A stretch of 64,000 nt of DNA from Perilla frutescens (taxonomy: Eukaryota > Streptophyta > Magnoliopsida > Lamiales > Lamiaceae): positions 21,584,001 to 21,648,000 of the forward strand of contig BRKX01000011.1 in the NCBI GenBank assembly GCA_026008535.1. Direction: 5' to 3'. The position numbers were made by a program, and so were the translations under genes. Positions 9,901-21,473 of this stretch are shown here, piece after piece (positions within the stretch are counted from its first letter, which is position 1; every line of letters begins with the position of its first letter). Under the pieces are notes generated by a model. That model was not told the DNA's origin. It did not search any database and saw nothing but the letters and a program-made list of their open reading frames with translations.

Positions 9901-10352
9901 AGAGGAGAGACTTTCACTATGAAGTTGGAGACAAAGTATTCCTGAAGCTGTCACCAATGAAGGGTGTGGTTCGCATCGAAAAAAGAGGAAAATTGAGGCC
10001 AAGGTATGTTGGGCCGTTCGAAATTCTAGAAAGAGTTGGGAAGCTTGCATACAGACTGGCGTTACCTCCAAGTTTAACATCGATCCACAATGTCTTTCAC
10101 ATTTCTTCCCTTAGAAGATATATTCACGACCCAGCCAACATCGTGAATCACGGTGAATTAGGACTTAGCAAGGATTTGTCCTACGAGGAGTATCCAATGG
10201 CTATTTTGGATAGGAAGGTGCACGTGTTAAGGAACAAGGAAATCTCGCTAGTGAAAGTCCAGTGGAGTCGACACGATAAGAACGAGGCTACGTGGGAAAA
10301 AGAGGAGGATTTTAGGTCTAGATATCCGAACTTCATGGACACAGGTAAGTAA
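6936..10352 (+). CDS. pol: Pol polyprotein of gypsy chromovirus (PR-RT-RH-IN-chromodomain)
   Basis: 1138 residues with no interruption. Protease active site LFDSGASHSFV lies near residues 27-37. Reverse transcriptase has MCIDYRELNK near 264 and the catalytic FIDD at 364-367. RNase H starts around residue 508 (IYCDASKQG). Integrase has a zinc-binding H-H-C-C region (HNTPYSIHPGG to CMTC, about 721-761) and catalytic D791, D852 and E888. The C-terminus (LVKVQWSRHDKNEATWE, about 1105-1121) is chromodomain-like, a part that in this family guides integration to chromatin. All catalytic residues I can check are present, so this copy may still supply enzyme, limited by the TGA between gag and pol. 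Translation would normally come through from gag. Confidence 0.93.
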   Translation: MNQDETKEGPQTMSGIISVLNQTALVLFDSGASHSFVAKRFYEKANIKCDEEVEPLRVNIPSGKSMKSDRAAKGVQIVIEKQTLETNLFILEMNDFDVILGMDWLSQNYAVIKCRDREVTFQQPGEKQFSFKGSKINKSPNIISAMKAVKLVRRKNCQAFLVNVTSTTDRERNLKDIPIVNEHPDVFPKDIVELPPDRQVEFSIDLVPGAAPVSKAPYRMAPKELEELKVQIQELLDKGYIRPSVSPWGAPVLFVKKKDGSMRMCIDYRELNKLTIKNKYPLPRIEDLFDQLKGAGVFSKIDLRSGYHQLKVKEGDISKTAFRTRYGHYEFTVMPFGLTNAPAVFMDLMNRVFHQYLDQFVIVFIDDILVYSKDKKQHEEHLRIILETLRREKLYAKFSKSEFWLDRVVFLGHVVTAQGIEVDPAKVEAVTNWDTPKNASDIRSFLGLAGYYRRFIEGFSKIAGPLTRLTRKGVKFEWSEKCEESFQMLKRKLTTAPVLIIPEGSEGFVIYCDASKQGLGCVLMQHGKVVAYASRQLKIHELNYPTHDLELAAVVHALKIWQHYLYGGKCEIYSDHKSLKYFFTQKELNMRQRRWLELVKDYDCTIHYHPGKANVVVDALSRKGVPTAQLIREFSNLNIDVVSSTESTEAILATMTLQPLLRDQIKEAQGNDKFLCKIKERVLKGNIQNFAISDDKALVYEGRICVPKDSRIREEILKEAHNTPYSIHPGGTKMYQDLKKHFWWRNMKRSIGDYVERCMTCQQVKAEHQRPTGLLQPLEIPEWKWENISMDFVVGLPKTIKGNHAIWVIVDRLTKSAHFLPIKMTFSMDRLAQLYVDEIVRLHGVPVTIVSDRDTRFTSNFWKSLHEAMGTRLSFSTAYHPQTDGQSERTIQILEDMLRACVMDFGENWEKHLPLVEFAYNNSYQATIGMAPYEALYGRKCRSPLHWDEVGERRILGPEIVEKTVAAINKIRERIKIAQDRQKSYADLKRRDFHYEVGDKVFLKLSPMKGVVRIEKRGKLRPRYVGPFEILERVGKLAYRLALPPSLTSIHNVFHISSLRRYIHDPANIVNHGELGLSKDLSYEEYPMAILDRKVHVLRNKEISLVKVQWSRHDKNEATWEKEEDFRSRYPNFMDTGK

Positions 10353-10377
10353 TTTCGAGGACGAAATTTTATTAAGT

Positions 10378-10386
10378 AGGGGAGGA
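10378..10386 (+). other. Polypurine tract
   Basis: AGGGGAGGA abuts the start of the 3' LTR, the expected place for plus-strand priming. Confidence 0.8.
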
Positions 10387-10541
10387 TGTAGTGCCTCGTA
10401 AAATTTATTTATTTATTTGAGTATTATTCTTTTATAATTTATTATTTTGGACCATGAAATTAATTGTTTAAGTCCTATAAGTCGCGCCTATAGTAAAAAA
10501 AAAAATATATAGCAATTATGGTCATGTGCATAAATGTGTTT

Positions 10542-10580
<39 letters not shown>

Positions 10581-12203
10581 GTGGTATTTTATGGAATTTT
10601 TTTTCTAAGAAAATTCATTTGCATTTTTAGCCCACAGTTAAAGTTTGTTTCGACCCAAACCTTATGTTTCCTCCAGCCCAAATCTTAAGCCCAAAGGAAT
10701 TAGGGCACTGATTCGTCTCTTTCTTCATAGCAAATGGAAAGATTTTGACTATGAGATTTATTCCCGAAATATTACTCATTTTTCCCAGCCAAAAGCCTCA
10801 TAATTTCGGGAAAGATCATCCTTGATATATTTTCCGTCCATGAACGCGTTGAAAAATCCAAATCTCAATAGTATAAATAGGTGTCCTCCCACCATTCTTC
10901 CTCACACTCACAAAAGCAGAAAATAGTAGAAAAGAAAACTCCACCTTCTTCGAGCCATTTACTATTCGTCCATTCCCGAGAGGTATGAAAATTTCGCTCC
11001 TAAATTCTGGCATGAGTCCTTCAGTTTATCTTCCTGCGTTTCATAAGTTGTGAGTTCTGAGAAAAATGGAGTTTAAAATCTATAAAACTAAAGCATACCT
11101 AGTTTGCCTAGCCTACAGTGACCATATATATATATATGTATAGATAAATCTCTGCTGCATGGGTTTGTTTTGGGGATACCACCATTTAAAAACTCTTGTC
11201 AAAGTCCATACTCGTGGGACCCAGTGATTTAAATAAAAAAAAAACTTATAATCTTGTCTTGACTTGTACACTTGTCACACACACATGTATATATATATAG
11301 ATGTGGTACGAAATGTATATATACATATAGATGTAATGGCTAAATGCCTTGGTGGGTCCTAGCCATTAACTAATGGGTTCTATTTTCTTTCAAGGAAATA
11401 AATGATATTTTGATTTATACATATGTAAGTAACTATATTGGTTTTATGCTTGTGCGTGTACTGTTGTTTAGCTTAAGGCATGATTAATTTAGTTGGAGTT
11501 TAATTAAGTTATTTAAATCTGTGAGCATGTGTTCTAAAGAATAAAATTCGTGAAGTATGCATTTACATTTTGATGTTATACACGTATTAAATTAGTAATT
11601 ATTATTTATAGGCAAGGCGCGTCAGGAGATAAACAATTAATTTCCAAATCAAGACAAGGTTAAGGTGGGGTTTATGTTGAAGATTGTGATGTTATCCTCT
11701 CTATATATTTATAAATGTATTATGTGAAATATAGAGTCCTCTGGACTATAAAGTACCGAGTCTTCGAGACTATAAAGTACGGAGTCCTTGGGACTATAAA
11801 GTACCGAGCCTAAGGGCTGAATCAGATATGCAGATCACAGATTTTGGTTATGAACTAAAGATTTTTATCGCTTCATATATTTACTTTTAAATTTATAGTT
11901 TGGATAACGGTCATTTTTCCCCACTGAGTTAGAATAACTCACCCCAATCTTTTACCCCTTTCAGGAATGGGCTCGGACGATGTGTGACGGGCAAGATGCG
12001 ATGGAGATGGTCGATTAGTTGAATAATTAATAATTTTTGAGACATTAATATTTTTATATTTCCGCTTTTATATTAAAAACTCCGATGTTTCATTTTTGTC
12101 TACTGATGACATTATTGGGATCCCGATTTTAGGGAAGTAATTAAGGAATAAAGTTTAGTAATGTTTCTCTAATTTATAAGTATTGAATTTTTGGGGCGTT
12201 ACA
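10387..12203 (+). repeat. 3' LTR of gypsy chromovirus
   Basis: 1817 bp copy of 3227-5046 with about a dozen substitutions and small length changes in TA and A runs. A TATA box copy lies at 10872-10879 and the hairpin array copy at 11734-11818. Confidence 0.95.
11734..11818 (+). repeat. Tandem hairpin array in 3' LTR
   Basis: Identical layout to 4577-4661: three 24-bp units and a partial fourth, each a perfect short stem-loop followed by ATAAAGTAC. Confidence 0.85.
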
Positions 12204-14465
12204 GTCGGGACCCGAACCACTAGCGGTATTTTTCGTCCGCTTGCGTTGTGTAACACCTGCTGCCTTCTTCTTGGTCTTGCTATTTGACGCTTGTTCCGCA
12301 CCCGATTTGTACCTTTTTTCTCTTGGCCTCCCCTTGCGAGTGATATTAAGTGGATCTAATACGGGAGTCGAACTATCTTGTTCGATAGTGCGCGAAGAAG
12401 CACCGCGATTCGCTATTACTGGATTCCAGTTATAAAGTTCATCCTTCAAAGATTGTAACCTAAGTTTGATGAATTTCATTTTCTCACTATCCTTATAAGC
12501 AACATCCGTGCATTCTTGAAACTCTCGTTCAACATCTTGGAACATTAAATATTCCTTCGTCATGTGCGGATATCCCCCGGCAAAAAAAATGCTTGCATGT
12601 CGTCTATACACATCCTTCCTCCATCTTCTTAGTATGTATCTCTCATTCACGGAACGGATATCCTTTGAAGCTAGAACCTTCAAGATATGACTGCAAAGAA
12701 TTCCCTTAGATTCAAACTTCCGACAATTGCAAGCTAAATATTGTCCAACAGGCCTATACTCCACAGTGAACGAAAATTCTTTATGATACCAATTGTTCAA
12801 CATGGTACTTTCAAATACTTCATGGCTCTCCACTCCTCCAAGTATGGTTGGATCATTCTTGATGTTGCAATTCCACATTAGCCTGATTTCACGATGAAAT
12901 TGCTCGAAAATGCTATTCGTGTATACTTTTCCTAATTGCTCCTCCCATTTAAAATTCGATATACACTTTCTCGGCCTACACTTGGAATCAAAGTCAGCCC
13001 GCATCTCCTTCTGAATCTTGTGGCAAACGGCAATCTCATATTATTCCACGAATTGCTTCAATGTGCTCTTTGAGTTGATATAACCGTCGAAGAATGAATG
13101 CATTGACTCACTTCTTTGTGTAGAGACCATGACAGCCCAAAAAACATGGTTCAAGTACACGGGTATCCAACTTTGTCTTTCATTGTAGAGGTCTCTAAGC
13201 CATCTATTATTTTCGAGCCCGTGTGTCGTTATGAATTCAGCCCACCTTGTTTCAAATTCAGTAATCTTTAGGCTGTCGTAGATCAACGCATTGAATTCTG
13301 ACACCACCCTATCAAACTCGGCAACCCCTTTGAACTTTTGTGCCGTCTTAGACAAAATGTGCCATAGACACAACCGGTGGACGGTGTCGGGTATCACTTC
13401 CCTCACGGCAATTCGAATACTATCGCACTGATCCGTCAACATTGCCACAGGTTGAACACCTCCCATTGCTTCCAACCAATTAGAGAAAAACCATTTGAAC
13501 GATGAAGCATCTTCGTGAGATAACAAAGCACACCCTAGTAGGATGGACTGATGATGGTGATTAACACCAACCACGGTCGCAAAAGGCATATTGTATTGAT
13601 TGACGAGATACGTCGTGTCGAAGCTGATCACGTCGTGAAACTCTTCATACGCTGATATGCTCCGTGGATGAATCCACAACACATTTCGAAGTCTACCTTC
13701 GTCATCAATATCCATCAAATGAAAAAAGCTCCTATCTTTCTGTTGTAACTTCATGAAAAGCTTACGGATGGCTTCGGCATCTCCTTCACCGAGTCTCAAC
13801 CTTCTTCTATGCTCAATGTAATTCCTACAATCTTTCCCCAAGCATCCTAAATTTTGTGGACCACCAGCCTGCACTTCCAATATCCTCACATTTTTACAAG
13901 TTCTTAAGCCGGCAATGTCATTAGCTTCTAACTGTCTCTTCATATTAATTGATAAACTCCTATGCGCAGGCATGAAAATTGACATGTGAGGTTCTAAGTC
14001 ATGATTATGGTTTGCATTTACAGTCGACACTCTCCATGTGCCGTCAAGATTTTGTATAGCATTCAAGCGAGCAGGGCAGTTAATCCTTTTGGTATATAAC
14101 TTCACTTTTGAATTTCTAGCCCTATCGCACGCAATCATAACATACTTACCTCGACAATTTCTAACTGCAACACTGAAACCCTTATGCTTTGCATGAGCTT
14201 GATAGGCGGCTAATAGAGCTTCTCTACTCTTGAATTCCATATTAGGTTGAGGTCCTTCATCTAGAATTTCCTCATTACGATCTCCTTCATGTAGAATTTC
14301 CTCATTTTGAGCTCCTTCATCTCCTTCGTATTGCAAGTTCACTTCTTCTTGAACCACTTCTTCCTCTTCGGTTTCTACATGTTCGCCGGAATCCCTACTA
14401 CAACAATCGAGGTCGGAATCCTCTCCAAATAAATCTACAATTACAGCCCGTGGATCTATAGCCAT
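12204..14465 (-). pseudogene. FAR1/MULE-type transposase-like gene, broken
   Basis: On the minus strand from ATG at 14465. An acidic N-terminus precedes a FAR1-type WRKY-GCM1 zinc-binding domain (FKSREALLAAYQAH, with the C, C, H, H pattern ending HNHDLEP, about residues 77-160). A MULE transposase domain follows (VISFDTTYLVNQYN, then WFFSNWLEAMGG and LWHIL, about 277-370), and then a SWIM zinc finger (C-N-C-...-C-S-H) in the 12704-12740 region. The frame is broken by one TAA at 13041-13043, where the family normally has FVEQYE-like residues; the frame is unchanged on both sides. The gypsy element then cuts the gene near its C-terminus, with the original last codons and stop surviving at 3207-3221. 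Without these lesions it would encode about 758 residues, normal for FAR1-related proteins. It could be a MULE transposase or a domesticated FRS gene. Confidence 0.88.
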
Positions 14466-17400
14466 GGAAGCTCTTTATTTTCTTCTCTTTAGAATTAGAG
14501 TTACAACAATGGAATAATTGCAGATTTCAAATGTGATATGATCATTAGTTTTATTGGGAACTTCAAGAGTTACTTACCTTTTTGCTTTTGTAGTATTTCG
14601 ATTGGCTAGTAAAAAAAATTAAATCACAATAAATCACTAAAAACGGGATTATTATCCAAGTAAATGATATGTTCTAATGTTAGATTTTTTTATTGAATCA
14701 TAACGTGTATTTTATAAAATTTTATAATATTTTCTGTATAGAGTATGAGAAAAAATCGATTGATAATATATTATGATTTATATTAGAAATTCAACGCAAA
14801 TTTTAATGATGAGTTTATTTTTAATTTTATATGTATACTTTAAAGACGAAAATTTTGGACTAACATATGTTGAATTAAAATGAATTTGAAGTTTAATATT
14901 ATTTTAATTCTGAAAAAATCATAGATGAATATATATTTGATAATCGAATTTGACAAAATTTTGTAAAAAAAATTCATCTTTATTAAATTATTTTATGTGA
15001 TTTAAAGACGAGACTTTCGTCCTAATAATTGAATTGACTAATATTTTCATTTCAGACTAATCTATAAAAATTTGTAGGTCGAAAAACGATTAAAAAATCG
15101 AAGCAAGAATTGTGTTTATGTTATATATACATAACTAGAGCGATATATTATTTTATAACTAAAAAAAAATACTGTGTTTACGTTAAAAGCCTTAATCGAA
15201 CTATATATAACCTTTAAAAAAATGAAAAATACTCTTTTTATGGTAAAATTAATAATCGAACTCAAAATAATTAAAAAATTATACACAATTATTTATGTTC
15301 AAAATATTTAATATCGGATATCTAAATTATTAGATTTATTGCTGGTATAATATTTTTATTTAATATTATAATATGTATCGGATATCTAAATAAGAATAAT
15401 CGCTGATTTAATATTTTCGAAAGAATGTTAATATTGGTAAAAAAATCTGGTTGTTAATGGGAGGGAATAATTATAGATTTGAGAGGGAACAGTGCATTTA
15501 TTAAAAAAAATGGCGATAGTTGTGTTATTTTTGGAGGTAAAGGGTATTTTTGGTATGATAATATTTTGGCCCCACATAAACCGATTTTTACTTAACCGGT
15601 CTTAAGAAAACCGATTTTGTGGTCATTTAGCACCGCTCGAAATGATATGATATGTAAGTAGTAGGTCAAACCTAGTAATAATAATAAAATATGAAATTGA
15701 AAAATGTGCCCTCACTTGTTATGCATAGAAGTTCTTGTTTCATCTTCACGTCTGAAGAAAGGCACAGTATGAAAATCAGGCCGAGAAATCTGGCAATGAA
15801 AAGGAATAGACTTTTCAAACTTCAATGCTAGAGAGAGAGAGAGAGAGAGAGAGGGAGGGAGGGAGATGGTTCAATTTTCAATTTAAGACAAATCACAGGG
15901 AAAAAGGATGTCCGTTTATTGCGATTTCTGCAGTGGATCCGTACTCTCTCTCATGCTCATGTTGCATGAATCTCTGTCTCCGCCATTAATGCAAGCTTCC
16001 CTCTCTCTCTCTCTCTCTACATATATGTATATGCATGTGCGTGTATAGTTGTACTCGCATTCAATGCAGCCCAATTAAATGCTTTCATCTTCGGCATCTC
16101 ATCTTGTGGTTTGGTCTCTCTCTCTCTTCGTGATCTTTTCTAGTATCTAGCATTTACTCCTCACTTCACACAGCACATAGAAAACGGAAACAGTTGAATT
16201 ACAATACTGTATGTTTGCCCTCTCAGTTTAAATTACTCTGTTCGGACTCTTCGGAGCATTTATCTCCAAAAGCTTAACGCAAACATCCATTTTTATCCTC
16301 TTAAATAATGAGACTGCCTAAATATCATCTCAAATTTCATGACCCTATTTTATAATAATAACTCCTATCAAATATATATAAATTCATGACCTATTTAGTT
16401 TGTACATGTTTTTTTTAGGGTTCACCCCATTCAATTAGGGTTTACAATTATTTTTTAGTATTTTAATTTTTAATTAATAATTTATTATTATGGTTAATTA
16501 ATTCAAAATTAAATTTTATAACTTTTTTAATTCATTTTTTTGTTGATAAATATTGACCATGATTATTTATGTTAGAATTCATTTTTATTTTATAATAATT
16601 ATTATAAAAATCATAAATTTTATGGAATGTAACAGGAAATTTAAATCCTGTTTTGGGGAGTCGGGAAAGTTTTTAGGAGATAATTAAGTTTTGATATACA
16701 TGGTTTATCTGGGATTTTGTTTGTAAGGAAGTGCTGAGAATATAATAATTAAAATTTAAAAGAAAGTTGAAGTATAATTCAAAATTAAAATATATCTCTG
16801 CATGTATGTATGAGTATGATGATGATGGGGTGTGTGTGTGTGTTTTAGAGAGAGAAGGCCGAATATGTGGGAGAAGAGATAAATTAGCAGGCAACCTGAG
16901 AGGGAGGGAAGCAATAAATATAAGAATTAATATGAATTCTACGGAATCAATCATTCAATTTATCCTCGTCCATGCTGATGAAAATAATTGCTCTATATCT
17001 GGATAAAAAAATAAAAGTATAATGTGGTATAGTATCATTTAATTTACCAGTCTGTAATTCTATTATATATCTAATATCAGTGTGAGTTTTTGGAGAAAGC
17101 ATTCAATGTGCATTAGCCAGCTGAGTAAGTACTCTGAATTGTCTTTTCACATTTATGATATTCAACATTCAAACACTCCTCTCTTTTGCTTCCTTTCCTT
17201 TTTTCTTCACTTCATTTCACTACTCTTTTTTATTTTTTTTCCCATCAAAACTAACTTCATTTTCTCTACCCTCAAAAGTCAGAATCTCTCTCTCTCTCTC
17301 TCTCTCTCTCTCCTGTGTGTGTGTGTGTGTGTTTATGCATTAATCTTTGGTTTTATATTGCTTTTGGTGCTGTTCTTTTTAGCTGTGGAGCTATTTCATC

Positions 17401-17660
17401 ACTGTGGATTAGTGAAAATCTTTCTTTTTCTGTGAACTTGTTCTGCGGTGGGTGTTTGTGTGATTGAAGCCTAAAGAAGGATCTTTATTGCTTTTTATTC
17501 AGTTCTGTTTGGGGAAATAAATATTCATCATTGAAAACAAAGTCGATCTATGTATGTTTTTTGTTTTTGTTTTTGTTTTTTTGGCCTTAGATGAGTTAGG
17601 TGTGAGAGTGTGTATTTAGTGTGCATTTATCATTGAGGATCTCTGTCTCTCTCTCTCTTG
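14466..17660. other. Intergenic, upstream of MYB gene
   Basis: No gene seen. 14600-15650 is AT-rich and may include the 5' end of the MULE-type element, though I found no terminal inverted repeat. Microsatellites are (GA)n at about 15832-15853, (CT)n near 16003-16018, (GT)n near 16830-16842, and (CT)n(GT)n at about 17286-17332 in the probable promoter or 5' UTR of the MYB gene. Confidence 0.5.
17286..17332. repeat. Compound (CT)n(GT)n microsatellite
   Basis: About 13 CT units pass directly into about 9 GT units, some 330 bp before the MYB start codon. Confidence 0.9.
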
Positions 17661-18958
17661 ATGGGAAGGGCTCCATGTTGTGATAAGGAGGGGTTGAAGA
17701 AGGGACCATGGACTCCTGAGGAAGATGAGAAATTGGTGGAATATATCACCAAACACGGCCAAGGAAGCTGGCGTTCTCTCCCCAAGCTTGCAGGTTTAAT
17801 TGTTTCAAGCATTAATCATGCTTGCTTATAATTAATTTCATATCAACATTAACTTTATTGTCATTGTGAATCACCAATCTATCAATAGGAATTTAATTAG
17901 ATGTACCCTTAGTTTTATTTATTTATCACTAGTCTTTGCCTCACATATAATTAATGTCAATCCTAAATGTTGTGCAACATTAATTTTACTACAATTTAAT
18001 TGGAATATTTTTTCCATGAATTGCTGTACAGGGCTTCTTCGTTGTGGGAAGAGTTGTCGCCTGCGTTGGACTAACTATCTAAGGCCAGACATTAGAAGAG
18101 GTCCCTTTACTAGTGAAGAAGAGAAGCTTGTCATACAGTTACATGGGATTCTTGGAAACAGGTTGATTTGATTTTGCATTTTTGTATATATATATATATA
18201 TATATCATATATGTTGATTGAATGAATGGAAATATGGAATGGTGTGATTATGATTAAGATGATGATTTTGATTCTTGATCAGGTGGGCTGCAATTGCCTC
18301 TCAGCTAGCTGGAAGAACAGACAATGAGATAAAGAATCTATGGAACACTCATCTGAAGAAGAGGCTACTTGAGATGGGCATTGATCCTCACACGCACGAG
18401 CCCTCGAGCTCCTCGAGTGCTCGTGCCAACTGGCCTCAAACCCGAGTGCCTTCGTCTCCCTCCACGCGTCACATGGCACAGTGGGAGACTGCCCGCCTTG
18501 AGGCTGAAGCTCGTCTCTCTAAGGAGAAGGAGGAGTCGCTCTTCTTCACTCCATCACCATCACCATATAAGCCTAATTCTGAGGGGGACTACTTCCTACG
18601 CCTCTGGAATTCTGAGGTTGGGGAGACATTTAGGAACTTTGAGAATGGACAAGAAGATAAACAAACTCATCATAGCCATAGCCATAGCCACAGCCACAGC
18701 CCATTTTCTTCCTCAACAAAATCAAAATGCATCATCACTTCTCTCAAAATGGAGCTTAATAATGATAATGAACATGCATATGCATATGAGAGGGAGTGCA
18801 AGAGCACCAAATCATGCATTTCCGATGAAATATTGGAGGACTCATCTGAATCTGCATTTCAGCTGCTTTTCGATTTTCCAACTAACAATGATATGAGCTT
18901 TCTCGGACAACCTCTTCATGATTCCTATGCGGCCCTCTATCCTGCTGCCAACTTTTAA
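17661..18958 (+). CDS. MYB17-like: R2R3-MYB transcription factor, subgroup 9, MYB17-like
   Basis: Three exons, 17661-17793, 18032-18161 and 18283-18958, encode 312 residues. The intron phases are the classic R2R3-MYB pattern (after codon 44 position 1, and codon 88 position 2). R2 (about 14-61) has three tryptophans and ends LRWTNYL; R3 (about 67-112) has Phe in place of the first Trp and ends LWNTHL. The R3 stretch EEKLVIQLHGILGNRW has Gln where bHLH-binding MYBs have Arg/Lys, so bHLH partnership is unlikely. The C-terminus has HMAQWETARLEAEARL (about 151-166), the subgroup 9 signature, and WNSEVGETF (about 196-204), which I associate with MYB17/LMI2-type proteins acting in floral meristem identity. 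A run of alternating His-Ser comes from a hexanucleotide repeat. Nuclear DNA-binding protein. MIXTA-like MYB16/106 is the alternative. Confidence 0.92.
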
Positions 18959-19058
18959 TTTCTGAATGTATCTACTTTTTCTTCAATGTAATGTCATTGC
19001 TACCTAGTTAATTGATCACATATATTTTCTTGTGGAAAAAGAGATCTGTTTATTTTAA

Positions 19059-20027
19059 TTAAGGTTTGAAGCATTTGAAAAGTGTGTTGTGGGGAAGATG
19101 GCCGTCATCGCGATACTTGGCAGCCATCTCCTCAGCCTTGAGCATCCCTTGACCCTTGTTGGCTTCAACCACAGCTCTCTTTTCTTCTGCCTTTTTGTGA
19201 ATCTCTGCTTCCTTGTTCTTCAACTTCTCTGCATATTCTGCCTTTTTCCTCTCCATTCATTCCTGCATTTTATCAATAATAATATAATCAACCAACTACT
19301 CTTAAATCTTAATCTCTTATTCACACTCCATTAATTTACCTCTATTTTCTTGAGCCGAGCTTCAAGGGAACCGGAGGCCTTCTTGCTCTTCTCCCATGCA
19401 CTCACTTTCGCTTGCTTCCTTTCAGCCCTGTTACGTTTCATAGTAACACAACAAAAATTATATATGTTATTGATAGAGTTAAAGAGAATAAAGGAAGAAT
19501 AATATTTAAAAAAATGATAACTGAATTAAGAAAAAACCAAAGAACCAAGGAGATGAGATCTCCTTCCCAAGCGCACAGCGCCGATTTCAAGTTCAATTCA
19601 GGTCCTAGGTAAGTCCCCCTCTCTGGAAAAGAGACCTATTTATTTACCCTAAAAACTTCGAGCCCATAGAAGCTGAAGCCCAAACCAATACTAATCCAAA
19701 ACTAATTAAAAATAATTACATTAATAACTGGAAATAAATCTAGAAATAAATCAATCTTCTTCACGCCCTTCATGTTCGCGCCTGACGCCTGTAAACTTGA
19801 TCCGCAACAGTTATTCATTCTTTCTAATAACTTTTCTTAACTTTATTACATCAAACATCTTAATTCTTTCAACATATATATATCTGTATATACTTTTTAA
19901 GGAGTCGATCGATATTGTTAACGTACTAAAACTAGAAACCTGTTCTCAACTCTGCTCTTTCTGCTTTCCTTCCATGCCTTGATGAAGGAGAGCTTCTTCT
20001 CGTGCTCCAGCTTCGCTAGAGCAGCAT
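19059..20027 (-). pseudogene. Remorin gene fragment with in-frame stop
   Basis: Minus-strand exons 20027-19940, 19427-19340 and 19262-19059 join in frame and give a remorin C-terminal domain: DAALAKLEHEKKLSFIKAW, then VSAWEKSKKAS, then RKKAEYAEKLKNKEAEIH and a Cys-containing end (FKCFKP) like the remorin membrane anchor. Remorins are plant plasma-membrane nanodomain proteins. Two faults are visible. The third exon reads GAA TGA ATG at its start, a stop within the coiled coil, and no N-terminal exon is seen upstream before a possible Helitron at 20132. Use of the alternative acceptor GGAG at 19248-19251 would skip the stop by removing four codons in phase, so some product is conceivable. The 0.5 kb intron at 19428-19939 seems to hold repeat-derived sequence. 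Confidence 0.8.
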
Positions 20028-21473
20028 CTGTACAAACCATCATCATATTGTAACGCTAAAAAAAATCAAATCAATTTGTATCATTGAGAAATTACTAATC
20101 CTCAAGAACAAGAACATCATTAATATTTATATCTACTACTATTATAAAAGTGTGATGTTTTACAAATTTTGATTTACCTATTATATCCCTATTATAACTT
20201 TAATTTAAGGATAATTGTGTAATATAATATATAATATGTATTTATAATGTAAAATCTAATATAATATATTAGTTTCCATATGAATCTACTACTATATATA
20301 CAAAAATTCTTATTTTACAAAATTGAATTTAACTAATATATCCCTATAATATATTTAAATTAAGCACAATAGGGTAATATAATAAATCTATAACATTAAC
20401 TTTTTATTATCATAGAGTAGTAGATATAAAATTTCTATCGTGATTTTTATGCAAATGGTCATTCATTTGATATACATATATATGGTAACAGTTAATAATA
20501 ATATTATTGACTTCCATAATATTATATTTAAAATACATATATAATTTTGATTGGTGCATGAATTTGATATGTGCGTGTGTGTATAAGTTTCTAATTTCAA
20601 CGAACATGTTATTTTTTAATTAAATGCTAGGAAATTCATTAATATCTTTATAAACCAATAAGATATAAATTATGAATTAATATATATAAAACACATATCA
20701 CATGCATTAAAGTCAATTATTTTTATTGTTCTTTTTTTTTTATATGATGAATGTCTATTCTAATTTATTTTTTAGCAACAATTTAGGGATGTCGAATTTT
20801 CCACAATTCAAAAGGTGACATTATTAAAAATAAAATAAATATCATGTTGAATTTCAAAATTGGTTGAGTATATAATAATTTAGTTATCTAGAAATTATAT
20901 AAGTATAATTTATTCAATATACTTAAAATTTAAATTTTTTACTTATAAATTACTAATTCACATCATGTGATATCAATAATTCATATTTTAGTGAACTGAA
21001 ATAGATAAAGAAATAGCAAAAATATTACATAATGTACATAAATTAAAACAATTTCATTGCAAAAGAGCGATGTAAACTTATACGAGCACTAAAAAATTTT
21101 ATCATCGCCTACATATTCGTATTAAAGATAGTATATATAATGAAATGTTATTTTGGTCATTCATCTATTTTTATTAAAGATAAGTTAATTAATATTATCA
21201 AAGTAATTAAGTTGTAAAAATTATGCCATGCCCTCCAAATCATAGAAATGTTATTTCTAAAAAAATTACATATTTTATCAAAATAAACTTCACAATTACT
21301 CATCAATCTAAAGATTTCTTTAATATTAATGTAAAATCATAGAGGATAATTTCAAATATATAGATTGGAGAAAAAAATATTATTCATAAGTGAATATATT
21401 AATTTGAATTTTATTACAAGTAATTTAATTAAGATATATAAAAATCAAGAATGTGTGTGTGTAAACATAGGCG

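Larger units (their letters stand above)
3227..12203 (+). mobile_element. Ty3/gypsy chromovirus, full length (8977 bp)
   Basis: Two LTRs of about 1.82 kb (3227-5046 and 10387-12203) begin TGTAGTGCC and end GGGGCGTTACA. A primer-binding site follows the left LTR, and a purine tract AGGGGAGGA precedes the right one. Between them lie an extra ORF, gag, and a 1138-codon pol with protease, reverse transcriptase, RNase H, integrase and a chromodomain-like C-terminus. This order (PR-RT-RH-IN-chromodomain) marks a plant chromovirus, most like the Tekay/Del lineage. The LTRs differ at roughly a dozen positions plus TA-repeat length, so insertion is recent. The element has inserted four codons before the stop of a FAR1/MULE-type gene. 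Confidence 0.95.

Noticed and set aside
19089..19334. 81-codon plus-strand frame
   Set aside because: Antisense to the remorin exon on the minus strand.
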